64,000 bases of DNA from Scalesia atractyloides (GCA_947069175.1 CAMTDV010000017.1:47377137-47441136); one strand, 5' to 3'. Shown: positions 46,870 through 58,091, counted from the first letter of the stretch. Notes: generated by a model not told the origin, from the letters alone. Made by a program: numbers and translations.

Positions 46870-47050
46870 TTTCCCTCTTGAATTGGTGTACAAGCATTAT
46901 TGCCTAGTGGAGATGGATATGATCGGGTGGTTCCGCTGGTGGCACAATGATACTCCAGTGGTCTGTCAGTGATCCAAATTTGCCGTTAAAAAAAAAAGCT
47001 GTAGCCGGAAATCGAACCGAATTAGTTTGTTATGCCGAGGAACTAAATAT
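46870..47050 (-). repeat. SINE-like dispersed repeat, second copy cut by element E
   Basis: On the minus strand, GGTTCGATTTCCGGCTACAGC-like sequence (about 47000-47020) resembles a tRNA B box. It is followed by a poly-T stretch and AACGGCAAATTTGGATCA, GACAGACCACTGGAGTATCA, and GTGCCACCAGCGGAACCACC. The core recurs on the plus strand at 56873-56913, where element E interrupts it exactly after GGAGTAT. A clear A box is not visible, so SINE identity is tentative. Confidence 0.4.
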
Positions 47051-48496
47051 AACCAGATGTATGAAAATGACTAAAGAAATCCAATACCTCTATCTATACG
47101 ACAAGGAATCAGAATCAATGACTCATGTTCAAATTAGCAAACTTTTTTATAAGCGAATCACATAAATCCCAATATCTTTGATTGCTTAAATGAAGACTTC
47201 ATCCCCCTTGATTTTCAGGTCCAGTGGATACATAAAAAACATCACCACAAGTAAATATGTGTTATGTGATGCTTAATGCGAAATAGAAAACAATAATCAT
47301 ATGTTTGAAGAAACAAAAAACTGAAAAAGCAGGTACAATATTGGACTTTTGTTGAGTGTCGGTACTGAGATGAGAAATGGACAATTCACAAGAGACCTCA
47401 AGATCTGCAGCCAATACCACTGGTATTGGACCACCAGAAAGTCGCCAAGATCTGCAGATGTACCTCTTGCAGCCGTGCACGACGGAGAGGGTTGGTTATT
47501 GATTCAATATAAATATATATAGCTATAAAAATATTAATATTTTTTATAACTTATAAGTTGTTCAAGGTATAAACAACCTAAGTCGAGTTTAACCTTGTGT
47601 TAACAGAGCTCCCGAATTTAAATAATAATTCTTAAATCATGCAATATATATATGATGTAATATACTTATAAAAGTGGGGGATGGAGGGCTCTTTTCAGTA
47701 CCAGCAACCACATCAAGTCTAATTTAACCAGGGAACCCATAGACTCCAAGTGTATGCCATTGTTTCTTCGATTCTAATCTACAAAAGTGCCAGCTCACTC
47801 CAAATGCTGACCCCTTCACTAAAAATGGTGAATTTGACCGTTTCGAATTTGACCTGCCTACTGAATTTGACAGTGAAGGAGCTACTATAAGTAATAAAAA
47901 AAACTAAAAAGTAGTTCAAAAAATGAGGGTGGCTACTTTTCTCAAAGCTCGCCTCATTAGCCATATTGGGATCAACTCGAGCTTTTAGCAAGCATGCAAT
48001 CATCACCTCTGTTGAGGTAAGTAAGTCCTTTTGTACCTCAGACTGCATATAAAAAAAGAACTCAGTAAATATGTAGAGTTAACCCATCCGTCTTGACAAC
48101 GCTAAGCATATTAATCTGCAATACAAGTAACCAAAAACTATGTTCTGATATTTATAAAGATTATACCTTTAAAGCATGGCCAATCTTAATTACACCCATA
48201 CGTAGGTCAAATTCTGAATGGGTCAAATTCACCATTGATAAGCAGGTCAGCCTGAGCATGCCATTCACTTATAGCATCAAACATGTCCTCAAAACTATAG
48301 AAACAACTATCAATATATGAGTTGTCGCACAACCTCGTTTATCAACACCCTTGACCATTTCTTCAACAATCGTACAGCACCTTGGTGACCAGAATATTGA
48401 CATGCAGTTTTTCAACATATAAAAACAAACAAAAAATATGGTCAATATATATATAATATCGGAAATGGCATAAATCATGATTCAAGTATAAAATCA

Positions 48497-48703
48497 TTAC
48501 GTGAAATGCTCAAATAAAGCTTTAGCAGATTGCTTCCTAGACAAAATAAAATCAAACAAATTGTCCTCCATTTTTCCACATTTGAAGATGGATATAAGGT
48601 CATCAATACTATTATCAACTAAAGGTTCTTCATTCGACATAAATACACCATTTAAGACTATGACCATCATTTGTGTACATGCTATGCTAATCGAGCTAAA
48701 CAT
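48497..48703 (-). pseudogene. Captured exon fragment of an eIF5-mimic (BZW, W2-domain) protein
   Basis: The translation includes EEPLVDNSIDDLISIFKCGK, then MEDNLFDF and SAKALFEHFT. I recognise this as the conserved central part of plant eIF5-mimic/BZW proteins, which regulate start-codon choice by binding eIF2 and eIF3 in the cytoplasm. Only one exon-sized piece is evident. The N-terminal half, the remaining middle and the C-terminal W2 domain are not found nearby. Substitutions such as FILSRKQSAKAL where I would expect a Pro-containing stretch suggest decay after capture. It lies inside the Helitron, on the Helitron's own strand. It is not expected to give a functional protein, though a chimeric transcript is possible. 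Confidence 0.65.
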
Positions 48704-51189
48704 AATTCAAGTTCACATTTATGCTTAACTGAATTAACAAACACACGCTATTGACCAGTGTATATTTCAAAATACATCAGCATTGAAGCGTGTGTATAGC
48801 CTTAGAGATTGAATCAATGAAGATTATGATAATCTTCACGTGAAGACACTATATAACGTGTGCCTCCTGAACCTTGAATCCAACCATCCAATGATCCCCA
48901 TGCTTGGGCCTTCTTTCAAAACCTTCCATTGCTCTGCAGTCAACTGACCTTTGGCTCATCATTGTGTAACCACAGTCACTATAAACGGTATTCCATGTCA
49001 ATGACTGATATCTTCTCTGACCTGAATTGCTTATTCATCGGTGTATAATTCACCACAAAAATCAAGACCAATCCAAACTTATAGAAATCAACTCCAAGCA
49101 TAAAAAGATAAATGACATTAAAATGAAAATTTTGTTCTCAGAAACTGAAGAGTATACCTGCCTCTATTAAGCCCTTGAGAAATCATGTTAACCGCCTTCG
49201 CTATCATCAATCCCGAAACAAAAAAACTAAACACCTGAATGTTGCTATATTAGATCATCCCAATCATGGTGGTTCTGAATCTTCCTCTTGCCCATTTACC
49301 ACGTCCCCCGCCCCATGAATTTTGTGATCCCTTTGCATCAGTAAAAAAGTCAATACATAAAGTTAAATTACAATAGGCGTAACACCTTCCTGAAATATCA
49401 GTGAGTAAATGTAGAATCAAACATGTTTAATTACAATAAAATCTTGACTTCAATGTGACTTTTAGAATTGATTGAAGTTATATTATATACATGTCATAAC
49501 AATCACTTCATAGCATTGACAAGTTTTTTGTAGTTTAAAACATAAAAAATATTTCTACAGTGAAGCCCTATTTTCAAACTTCAAACCATAATATCCTATC
49601 GATCAAGTTACTTTTAGCTTAAATATCATTAGAAGAAAATCTTGATATTTATAGCATCAAATCTTTTATAAAATAACACCAAACAAATGCAACTTGTAAT
49701 ATTTTAATATATGTAAATGCTTTTATTAGCACTTGCCTGAAGCCTTGTATCTGGTGTCATTTAGTTTTTGACCGTATTCCTAATTTATTGATCATCAGTT
49801 CACTGATGATATAAACACACTAACTGAAACATACGACATGCGATCATTCCAAATAACTTGTTTAAAACAATGTTGAAAACCAATAACAGACCAAGAAGAC
49901 ACATATACATAGAGAAGCGAAACTTACTTCTTTACAACCGGTTTCTGTTTCTGGTGATCATAAAAGCTTCTTGGGCATATTTATCCTCTTGAGTCGATGC
50001 AGGCGAATGAACAAATTCATGGCCTCTGACTTAAAAAAATCACCACCTTTGATCCACCCACATTAACCCTCATATTGTCTTTCACCTGCACCTTTACAAG
50101 GCATACCGGATCATCATCACCTGCGATATACACATGAAAAAACACTGAAATCATATGAAAAATAATGTGCTACCCTAATTAGGTTAATTCCCTTTCAAAA
50201 CCACATATCCCTAAAAAGATAAAACACAAACTTTCAAACATAAAACAGGTTAAACAACAAAACCCAGATCAAAAAATCTTGAAAAGTTGAAATAGAACAC
50301 CCAAATCCCCAAAATCAAGAAAACCCAATTGGGATTGCGACCAAAATTAGGGCTGCAAAACAGAAATTAACCTGAACCATGAAAGGTGATTCAGTTCCGA
50401 CCCTTCTATCAACTGGTAGACTCATCACCGGTTGATCTTGACTCAATGGTTATTCACATCAGCAAAGCCCTAAAACCGAAATCAAGATCAAAGCTTTGAA
50501 TATAACGTATCTTACATGAACATTGCAAATATGGAATTGTAGGTTTACGATATCTAAATAAAAGACAAATCATGGGTAGTTTTGAGTTCTGGAGAATAAA
50601 TTAAAAGCTGGGGATTCGAATAGAGAAATACGATACCTGGAATGAAGGAGAAGCCGCGATTGAAGTAGAGTAACAAGGTGGAGGGAGATGGCGGTGGAAG
50701 ATTCTGGGAACTCAATCTGGTGAGGATTTTTAGAATTCAAAATTTGAACTGGATTATGAGGATACAAGAATGCAAAAGAAAGGGATATACCAGTAGTAAT
50801 GGGTGGTACAGGTGAGCGGGAATTCAAAAATTGAGTACAAGATTTGGCCGCCCAAAACTATGCTTGTACCTAATGCATTAACTCAATTTGAAGGAAAGTG
50901 GCAAATGACCAAACTTGCCCTTCCTATATGCATATTATATATACACTATAGATATATATACATATACATACATGGGTACATATTTACACACACTAGTTCA
51001 AGTTTGCAAAACATATAAAGTCAAGCATGGTAGCACGTAAACAAGAATTTACAACTCGAACCAAATACGTGACAAAGAAACCGAGACGAATGTGTTCATT
51101 TAAAGAGTTACGGATGAGGGAGGAGGGTCTTATTGGCGACTCGGAGGCTGCGTTTTGGCTGGAAAGAGAGTGGTGGTGGCTGCCGTAAG

Positions 51190-52209
51190 CAGTGGCGGAA
51201 CCAGAACTTTTCAACTGGAGGGTCGTAATAGAATTTTTTTTTCTGACTAGTTCACACAAGGAACTACTTTTTTTATAGCAATCAACTAATAACATGTTTT
51301 CAAACTGGTATAAAGTTGTTTTATGTTCAACATTTGCAATTAAATAATAATAATAATAATTTAAAAATGATTATTCATACATTCACAAACTCTATATTTG
51401 AAGAAAATTCGGTTGACACGGCTCTTTCATGATAGTAAAATCTCCTTCCATCCGAATGATTATTGATTTGCGCAAATAAGGCCAGATAAATAGTAACTTA
51501 TCTTCGAATAATTCTATGTTTTCACAATCATAATAATATTATTATTAATTGTTGACTAAATTTAAAATTAATGTTCGATTGAATTTTTACGCTAAAGTAT
51601 GTTTTTAAAATCTGATAAAATATATTATGTGATTTTTTAATAACTAATAAATAAAATAATTTGTAAATAATGATACAAATAAAATAATTTTGTAATACAT
51701 AAAGATACAACTTTGTTAAGAATGGAAAAATATGACTTAATTCTATTACAAAAATAATAAACTGGTAGAAAAATAAATCAAACTAATTAATAAAACTTTA
51801 AAATAAAAATAATATAAAAGTAAAAGTAATTATGCACGACTGTACGTGAGTATAGAGGTCTAGTAGCCATAGGGATATACTTTTAATAATGTTGTCAGTA
51901 TTTTTAGATGGAAAACTGGACTTATTTAATATAAACCAAAATTCAAAATATTTTTTTTATTCATCCTTCTTCTTCTTAGTGTGAAAACCATTCCTCTGCA
52001 CTTTTTTACAGGTCCAACTTGTAAGACTTTGATAATGATATTTATCCATGCTATTATGTCTTCACTTTAACCATATAAGAAGCAACTTAGGGGGGTCAAA
52101 GTACCCAAAAAAATATTTGTTTGATAACCGCTTAACTGAACCTTTAGCCATAAGTTGGTCGGCCGGAGGGTCAGCTGACCCCCCTGACCCTCCGGTCGTT
52201 CCGCCCATG
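51190..52209. mobile_element. Short non-autonomous hAT element
   Basis: 1,020 bp. The left end is CAGTGGCGGAACCAG and the right end, inverted, is CATGGGCGGAACGAC. An 8-bp duplication GCCGTAAG (51182-51189 and 52210-52217) flanks it, as expected for hAT transposons. The left LTR of C shows the empty site, GCTGCCGTAAGTTAG, at about 36648. CAGNGGCGGANNCAG ends are known in the Tip100-like branch. The interior is AT-rich with no transposase. A GGTCAGCTGACCCCCCTGAC stretch near the right end is locally palindromic. Confidence 0.88.
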
Positions 52210-52721
52210 GCCGTAAGTTAGAAGGTAGGGAGGGTTAGGGTTCGCGATGTGGGGAAGTGACGAGGGAGGGTTTGGGTTTGATATTTACTACATGCAGGTT
52301 ACGTAAAATGAGGGTGTGGCGGTTTGGGAGGTGGGCTAGGATCATGCATTGGGCCAATCATAAGGGATTCAGGTTGGGTTTGGGGCCGTAAAGATAAGGG
52401 GTGAAGGTGAGGTTCAAATGGTGGGGTTTTTTGCTTATTCTTCTTTTTTAAACACATATAGTTTGATACAAACATATGTAATTCGTCTTAGTTCTGAGTT
52501 ATACGCTAGGATAATAAGATATGTCGACATATATATAAATTCGTATAATAATGTTTCGGGTTCGAGGGTCGGGTATTATGGTTAATAAATATAATCAAGT
52601 AACACGCTACTAGATTATTTGCGACACAAGTTTTAATTATAAACATAAACTCGGTAATATAAAAAAAATAATATCACGAGAACTGAACCGGGAAGCTACC
52701 TGATTTTTCCGGGATGTCACA

Positions 52722-53113
52722 CATATACGTTACCATACTGATGTTGCAAGTGATAAGCTCATAGAAACACTTTTAAAACTTGTTAGCAGACCCACTTCAC
52801 CAAACTCATCTCAAATAACTCTTCTCCCAAGAAAGCCATCTGATTTAAAAATTCTAAAATGGAAGTCATCCATAGACACCCACGAATTGACTTTCCTCAG
52901 GTCAGATGGTAGGGCTGAAAAGATAAGAATGGAGGATGCATATGGTCTGGATGCAGTTGACTTCCAAGATCTGATGATTCTTAAGCTTGAAAGGGATAGT
53001 TAAGACATGATTGCTCTGGACTTTGAACTTCAACTCAAAGGACAAAAATCATTGATGAGGAATAAAGATCAGGAATAAAGATTAGTTTTGGCATCATCTG
53101 TTCTAGGGGAGAT
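52722..53113 (+). pseudogene. Third ORF of element A', C-terminal part, and polypurine tract
   Basis: After the CATAT duplication the reading continues with SDLKILKWKSSIDTHELTFL and KIRMEDAYGLDAVDFQDLMI, matching the A segment at 507-860 (SDSKILKWKIDKNSHELTLL, KMRMEDAYELCAEDLQDLMD). A TAA follows the ERDS codons at about 53000, but the similarity continues for another 15 residues (ALDFELQLKGQ). CTAGGGGAGAT (53103-53113) before the LTR is the polypurine tract. The match to A on the far side of element C is direct proof that C inserted into this ORF. Confidence 0.82.
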
Positions 53114-53760
53114 TGTTGGAAATTGAACCTTATAAAAGAACAGATGATAGAAAAGCCAAAACATTCTACAAACCTCTGATCCATAATAATAATATATCAT
53201 CTACTAGCAAAGCTCTGTTGAAGACTAAAGACTGATATCAAAGATTTGTTGTGTTAAAGCTCTGCTAGAAAGATCTGTTAGAGACAAACACTGACGAAGA
53301 AACCAAGCACTGATATGGCAAAGGTCTACTGAAGATAAACACCGGATATCCTATCAGTTGTTACCAACAGACTTTATACTCTATTTTATTGTAACAGTGT
53401 TTAGTCTAGCAGATGTTATAGTTTCTTTTAGTTGTTAAATGTCACTTTCATAGTGACGTCAGCAAAAGATGTTCGGTGGTTTGCTCTGTACTATAAATGG
53501 AACAGTGTCTGTACTGTTCCATTCATCACTTCACCTTGACATTTTGTGTACGAGCAAATCAGAGTGATTTTAGATTGAGGGGGAGTTTGTAATCTTGCAT
53601 GCATGTAAACGTTTGTTTTATCAAAGCATGTTAGTAAAAACAATCTTTCTATTGTTTTGATTTCAAAGTTTATTATTTCCACTGCATAATGCATATTGTT
53701 TATCATCTTCCATTGATTTCATCTAAACGATCACAACAATATCAAACTCAGATCCTAACA
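53114..53760 (+). repeat. 3' LTR of element A'
   Basis: 647 bp, TGTTGGAAATTG to GATCCTAACA. It is related to the A LTR and contains CTATAAATGG (near 53490), a likely TATA box, and a purine run GAGGGGGAGTTTGT near 53578. The 5 bases after it are AGGAC; the matching left copy is outside the window. Confidence 0.92.
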
Positions 53761-56700
53761 AGGACGAACACACAATTTGAGTCTGTAACTACAACCCACC
53801 ACAAAATGTAATCCAAACATATGCATGACACCAATTAATGAAAATTTACATAAAAAAGATAAGTAATAATCCCTAAACTAAAAATAGGTCAACATCTTCT
53901 CCATTTCATGAATCATGTGTAACTTGATTTTTCACTTATTATCATCCAACTATGTACATGAACCACTTTTGAACCGATATACTTGTTCTTAAAAAGGATC
54001 TCTCTATATGCATTAAAACAACACTAAACCTCCTCATAATACATGTCTTACAAGCAAATATTTATCAAGAGGGAATGACATATGTTGGTTACTGTAATCG
54101 GTGAGAAGGTAGCTTTCAAGTCAAGTCCCATTGGGTTTCACCTTTAAAGGTGTTGCTCCTTTGTACACGTCATAACGTTAATACATTAAAACCTATATCA
54201 TAATTTATTTCAACTTCAAGTTCTAGTATATTGATATGATATTTAGTTATACTACAATGTATTAAGGTTCTGCATACTGTAACTCTATCAGTTATATATA
54301 TTTCTCAAAGATACTTTAGCATAAAATTGATGGCTTCAAAATTGCAGGTATGAATAGGGTTTATTGGCACAACACAAAAGAAACAGATGAGGAGAACCTA
54401 AGAGAAAGAAAGAAGTCGAAGCCAGGGCTCCAAACGGAGGATGAGATGGATAGGAACTCTCGTGCGCGACACCACATCGAAGTGGCTATTAGATTGCCAT
54501 GGCTGCAACATATCAGAAAGAAAAAAAAATCTTTATAAATATCAAGTTATTTTGACAAACCCGCCTATCATAATCCTTTAAGTTGTATAAAAAAGAAACT
54601 GAAAGTTAACTTTATTCTACGTACGACAGATGATGCACATCATCTACTGTCATTGATCCAGACTTATCAAAAGATAAGATTTTGAATAGTTCAACTCAAT
54701 CAAGAACTACATCGAATGTAAATAAATAAAGCTGGAAACCATAAATTGAGTATAGAAACTGTATTCCTAAATCACAATCTGCAGGGTTGAGAGTGAATAA
54801 GCCGAGTCTACGAATAGCAATTTCCAACCAAATCCGTGAGTAGCGATTTCTAAAGAAAACTCAATTTGAGCTACTTCAAAAGCCAAATCACTTGTTTATT
54901 TTAACCAAAAGCACGAAAATCAAAACCAACAAAATGGAACTGGAAGATATTAAATAACCGTAGCCACAATAACAATAATCCCAAAAAAAATACAACCACC
55001 AATAAATTTGAGCCAAAATCTCATGAAATCGAAGAAAATCGCCATTCACTTACCTTAATCACCATTCACTGCCAGTAAACTGCTCGGAGTAGCATCTGCA
55101 GAAGCCAATAGACTAGAGACGCATAGTACTTATTGATATGCCATACTACTCGGAGTAACGTCTCAGAAGCCATAGTCCTCAAATTATATAAAGTACCTTT
55201 CTTTCGGTTTCTTCCAACTTTAGACGTATAGTATTGATTGATTCCAAAGCTTTATCATACTTATTTCGGTTTCTTTAGCCTTTTATCTCTCTAACTCTAA
55301 TAAAACCTGAAAAAACTCAATTGGTATACAACATGGATGATTCACCAAATCAAAGATCTAAAAGAGTATCGACCAATTAAGATTTTGCACAAACTTCATA
55401 TCTTACATTCAAACTAAAGAACAAAAACTAACAAAAACATTAAACAACTATATAAAAGATATGAGTAAGGCATAAGCACAGACAGATAACATTATACGTT
55501 TATGATGATCATAACGAAATTCTCCAAAGTAAATTATTATAGAACTCTCAAGTTCATAAAGTAAAAAAAAACAAACAACGTACTGTTGAAATCAAACACC
55601 ACCACTATCAACGTTCGTTAGTCAGAAACCTAGAAACACATTGATACACATATATACACAAAAAACCGTACCTCGATCATCGTGGTATAAGAGAATGCTT
55701 ATTATCATTTCTGCTTAATGCAATATCCAGTATTATATGACTTCTACAATAAAAGGGAAAAACAAATAAACAACACCATCTATACATAATACTAATAGCG
55801 GAAATCGTCTGTTGTCCCAAAAATACAGAACCAAAAAAGCAATTCTTTGATGGTACTTTACACATATATTGGTTACGTGATGTTTGGATCCTTTCGACTG
55901 GATTTGCCTGAAACAAAGGGCGATAAGGAGATTGCAAAAATCAGATCTGGAAAAAAAAATATAAACACCAGATCATCTAAAACGACATGAATGATACAAA
56001 TCCTTAAATACCATAGAATCGACCAATTATCTCCACAATATACAAACAAAATCTATTAGAATAACATCAGAACCTAAATAATATATCAATATCGGAAATA
56101 TACCTTTGTGCGGATGACATTTTTTTGTCAGAAAAGAAAAGAAAAGAAAACGAAGATCAACAAACCCTAGGTTATAACAAAATCAAATGAATGAACAATC
56201 AAAACAAAGATTGAATGTTAAATATTGATAAAATCACATGTTTATTTTAACGTAGATTTGACCTTGATTTGAAGCCTTGATATGAATTCCAACTTATGAT
56301 TCAATCAGAGTGGAACTTGTCGGATAATGATTAGGGTTTAATTAGGAAGTTTGTAAGAAAATAAGAAGAAAAATAATCAAGAATTAAGAATTGACTGATA
56401 GAACATGGAACCGTACCTTGGTGAAGGGATTCAATTTTGAGATGGATGAGAGGGAGATGTAGAGATTGAAGATCCAGAAACCCTAGATGTGACTCTGTGT
56501 TTGTAACGGGTTATAACGTATAAATACCCTAGATCGTTTTTGACCCGAATTAGTAAAACGGGTCTTTCCAGGCTGCATCAAAGGGAACTGTGTTGTCTTT
56601 TTGGTGAGAAAACAGAAAATGGAGGCCTTAGATCCCTTAATAATGAACTTTATTAGGTATGATAGATTTACCTAACATCTTTGTGCATCTATCTTTTATC

Positions 56701-56913
56701 TTCTAATATGAGTAAAAATCTATTTTTTAATAAAACTCGTTGACAAATTTAAAATACATAAAGATATCAGAGAATGTATAAATCACTAAAATTTATCGGT
56801 CTTTAATTCGTCAAATTTAATCATTATTTTTATATGTATATATTCACTTTAAATTCAAACTTAGTTATCTTTTTTAACGGCAAATTTGGATCATTGACAG
56901 ACCACTGGAGTAT
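53761..56913. other. Non-coding DNA between elements A' and E
   Basis: 3.15 kb with no convincing gene. The longest open stretch, 54350-54538 (62 codons, NRVYWHNTKETDEEN), has no recognisable domain. A diverged local duplication near 55079-55180 (CTCGGAGTAGCATCT and CTCGGAGTAACGTCT, each followed by AGAAGCCA) is visible. The segment 56400-56560 (CCTTGG, AAACCCTAGATG, TATAAATACCCTAGATC) has the feel of a gene's first-exon/promoter region read from the right, but no coding frame supports it. It ends with the SINE-like repeat cut by E. Confidence 0.55.
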
Positions 56914-57351
56914 TGTTGGTGCAGAATGTCTATGTCTTAGCCTTATATCGAGTCAGTACAGAATGTCTATGTCTTAGTCTTATATCGAGTCTATATAGAT
57001 TAGATGTGAATAGGCTAGCAAAATCAAGTATTTATGTGTAAAAGGGCTAAGTTCGCTTGAGATGTGTTGTGAAGTCAAGTTCGGCCGAACTTGATTATGT
57101 CAAGTTCGCCCGAACTCATCTCTCCCTCTAGCGAACTTGACTGCCTATATATAGCTAGCTTGTTTGTTTCATTTGTAACTTTGTGCACTTTGAGGCGAAG
57201 CTCTGTCAAATTGGAGACTTGATGTTATATCAATAAAATTGACGTTTAACTGACTAATTCATGTTATTTGGTAATCGTGTCGTAATATTTCCGCTATTAT
57301 GGAAATTTGATATCAAATCTAGGTTCATATGCTATCAGGATCGGTCCTACA
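56914..57351 (+). repeat. 5' LTR of element E
   Basis: About 438 bp, TGTTGGTGCAG to CGGTCCTACA. The 5' border is set by similarity to the D LTR start (TGTTGATGCA on the element strand) and by the broken repeat just before it. A direct duplication of CAGAATGTCTATGTCTTAG lies at its start (56932 and 56958). It contains a palindrome (57077-57092) and a near-palindrome (57102-57116). The 3' LTR is not in the window, so the borders are not confirmed by a pair. Confidence 0.82.
57146..57153 (+). promoter_or_regulatory. TATA box in the 5' LTR of element E
   Basis: TATATATA within CTGCCTATATATAGCTAGC. It lies about 30 bases after the second LTR palindrome, the same arrangement as in the D LTR, where the palindromes precede a TATAAATA box. 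It would direct element transcription. Confidence 0.6.
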
Positions 57352-57353
57352 AG

Positions 57354-57365
57354 TGGTATCAGAGC
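57354..57365 (+). other. Primer binding site of element E (initiator tRNA-Met type)
   Basis: TGGTATCAGAGC, two bases after the LTR end CTACA. Confidence 0.92.
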
Positions 57366-58091
57366 TAGAATAGCCTGATTTGATTGATATCAAGACAAGA
57401 ACATCTCTAATTCTACTCCATTCTTCTTATTTTCTTAACTTTTACACTAAAATGAAGAATTCATGGGCAAATTTTGTCCAAATTTGAATATGTCATGTTA
57501 AATACATCATAGATAAACCCTTGAGAGTTTGGAGGCTAAAATCAAATGAATTGGTGTCAAATTGTTGCAAAAACCATGTTTTCCAAACTCACTATGATCG
57601 AACTTGTAATCCAAGTTCGGCCGAACTTGCCTTAGAAACTCACTTTCTGAGTGATTTTCTATCAAGTTCACTCGAACTTGAGAGTTTTTGAGAGAAATTG
57701 TATTAAGTTCGCTCGAACTTAACAAGTTTTCATTGAGATTTTATCAAGTTCGCTCGAACTTGATAAAATACAGAAAACTTTAGCTAAGTCGCCCGAACTT
57801 GCATGTTTCTTCTTGAAGATTGTTGTAAGTTCGCTCGAAGTTGCATCAGAGATAAATTTTCAAATCAAAATCACATAAGTTTGACCGAACTTGTGTTAAA
57901 ATCTGAAATTCTTCATTCTCCCACTACAAGTTCGAACGAACTTGTAGTAAATCTAACATTTTTCAAAGTTTGAACGTGTTTCTAGCGTACGTGTGTCGAT
58001 ATTCGTGATGGATGATCTTCAGAGAGCGTTTATGTCAGGAGTGGGTACGTCCAATGCTAATGTGATATAACAAGTCAACCTTGACAATGAG
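57366..58091 (+). other. Leader of element E with palindrome array
   Basis: About 725 non-coding bases. Palindromes AAGTTCG-NN-CGAACTT or close variants lie at 57613-57628, 57664-57679, 57705-57720, 57746-57761, 57785-57799 and 57928-57943, with weaker ones near 57826 and 57877. Centres vary (GC, CT, AA), and some arms carry single changes. The layout mirrors the D leader at 5061-5254. Confidence 0.85.

Larger units (their letters stand above)
44286..50952 (-). mobile_element. Non-autonomous Helitron with captured gene fragments
   Basis: The minus strand starts TCTATAGTGTATATATAATA (50952 leftward), fitting the plant Helitron 5' end TC(T)...TATACTA-like. It ends with a GC-rich hairpin, seven bases and CTAG (44286-44289), inside an A/T target with no duplication. 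Flanking LTR sequence is continuous when 44286-50952 is removed. No Rep/helicase gene is visible, so it would need an autonomous partner. The interior is a patchwork: an eIF5-mimic exon fragment (48497-48703), other exon-like pieces I cannot name (QSEVQKDLLTSTEVMIACLL near 47960-48045; MSLPVDRRVGTESPFMVQ near 50391-50444; DDDPVCLVKVQVKDNMRVNV near 50070-50130), and small repeats. This is the gene-capture pattern known for plant Helitrons. Confidence 0.82.
34547..52721 (-). mobile_element. Element C: Tekay-like chromovirus (Ty3/gypsy), itself interrupted
   Basis: LTRs start TGTCACACCCTC at 34547 and 42972 and end GGGATGTCACA at 37224 and 52721. A perfect 5-bp duplication CATAT (34542-34546 and 52722-52726) flanks the whole block. 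Read on the minus strand: 5' LTR, primer site, a short 5' ORF, gag, protease, reverse transcriptase, RNase H, integrase and a chromodomain-like tail, then polypurine tract and 3' LTR. The domain order and the tail (EVKTRRHSKIPIVKVRWNSK) fit the Tekay/Del clade. The 5' LTR contains a Helitron (44286-50952) and a hAT element (51190-52209). Many stops make it inactive. Confidence 0.92.
42972..52721 (-). repeat. 5' LTR of element C, split by two DNA transposons
   Basis: LTR sequence is present at 42972-44285, 50953-51189 and 52210-52721 and aligns with 34547-37224. The Helitron and hAT element account for the gaps. About 630 bases present in the left LTR are missing at 43803. The outer end GGGATGTCACA at 52721 is followed by the CATAT duplication. 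Confidence 0.9.
26276..53760 (+). mobile_element. Copia element A' (SIRE/Maximus-like), interrupted by element C
   Basis: Plus-strand relative of A. It starts abruptly in the middle of gag at 26276 and runs through protease, integrase, reverse transcriptase, RNase H and the third ORF to 34546. Element C follows (34547-52721), then the third ORF resumes at 52722 and ends with polypurine tract and 3' LTR (53114-53760). Its 5' LTR, primer site and first part of gag should lie left of the window if A inserted into it. It has several stops, frameshifts and deletions inside integrase and RNase H, so it is dead. Confidence 0.88.

Noticed and set aside
46990..47040. tRNA gene suggested by a B-box-like GGTTCGATTTCC
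   Set aside because: No cloverleaf or A box of acceptable quality; kept only as a SINE-like hint.
47262..47480. Open frame within the Helitron with a Cys/Arg-rich start
   Set aside because: No recognisable family and no exon borders; left as part of the Helitron patchwork.
42972..52721. Two separate gypsy LTRs or a solo LTR instead of one interrupted LTR
   Set aside because: The three pieces add up collinearly to the left LTR, and the CATAT duplication flanks the whole block.
54350..54538. 62-codon open frame in the A'-E spacer
   Set aside because: Short, no domain, no conserved context and no promoter or splice evidence; chance ORF level for this length.
56400..56600. Promoter and first exon of a host gene on the minus strand
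   Set aside because: TATAAATA-like and AAACCCTAG phrases are present, but no coding frame or splice structure supports a gene.
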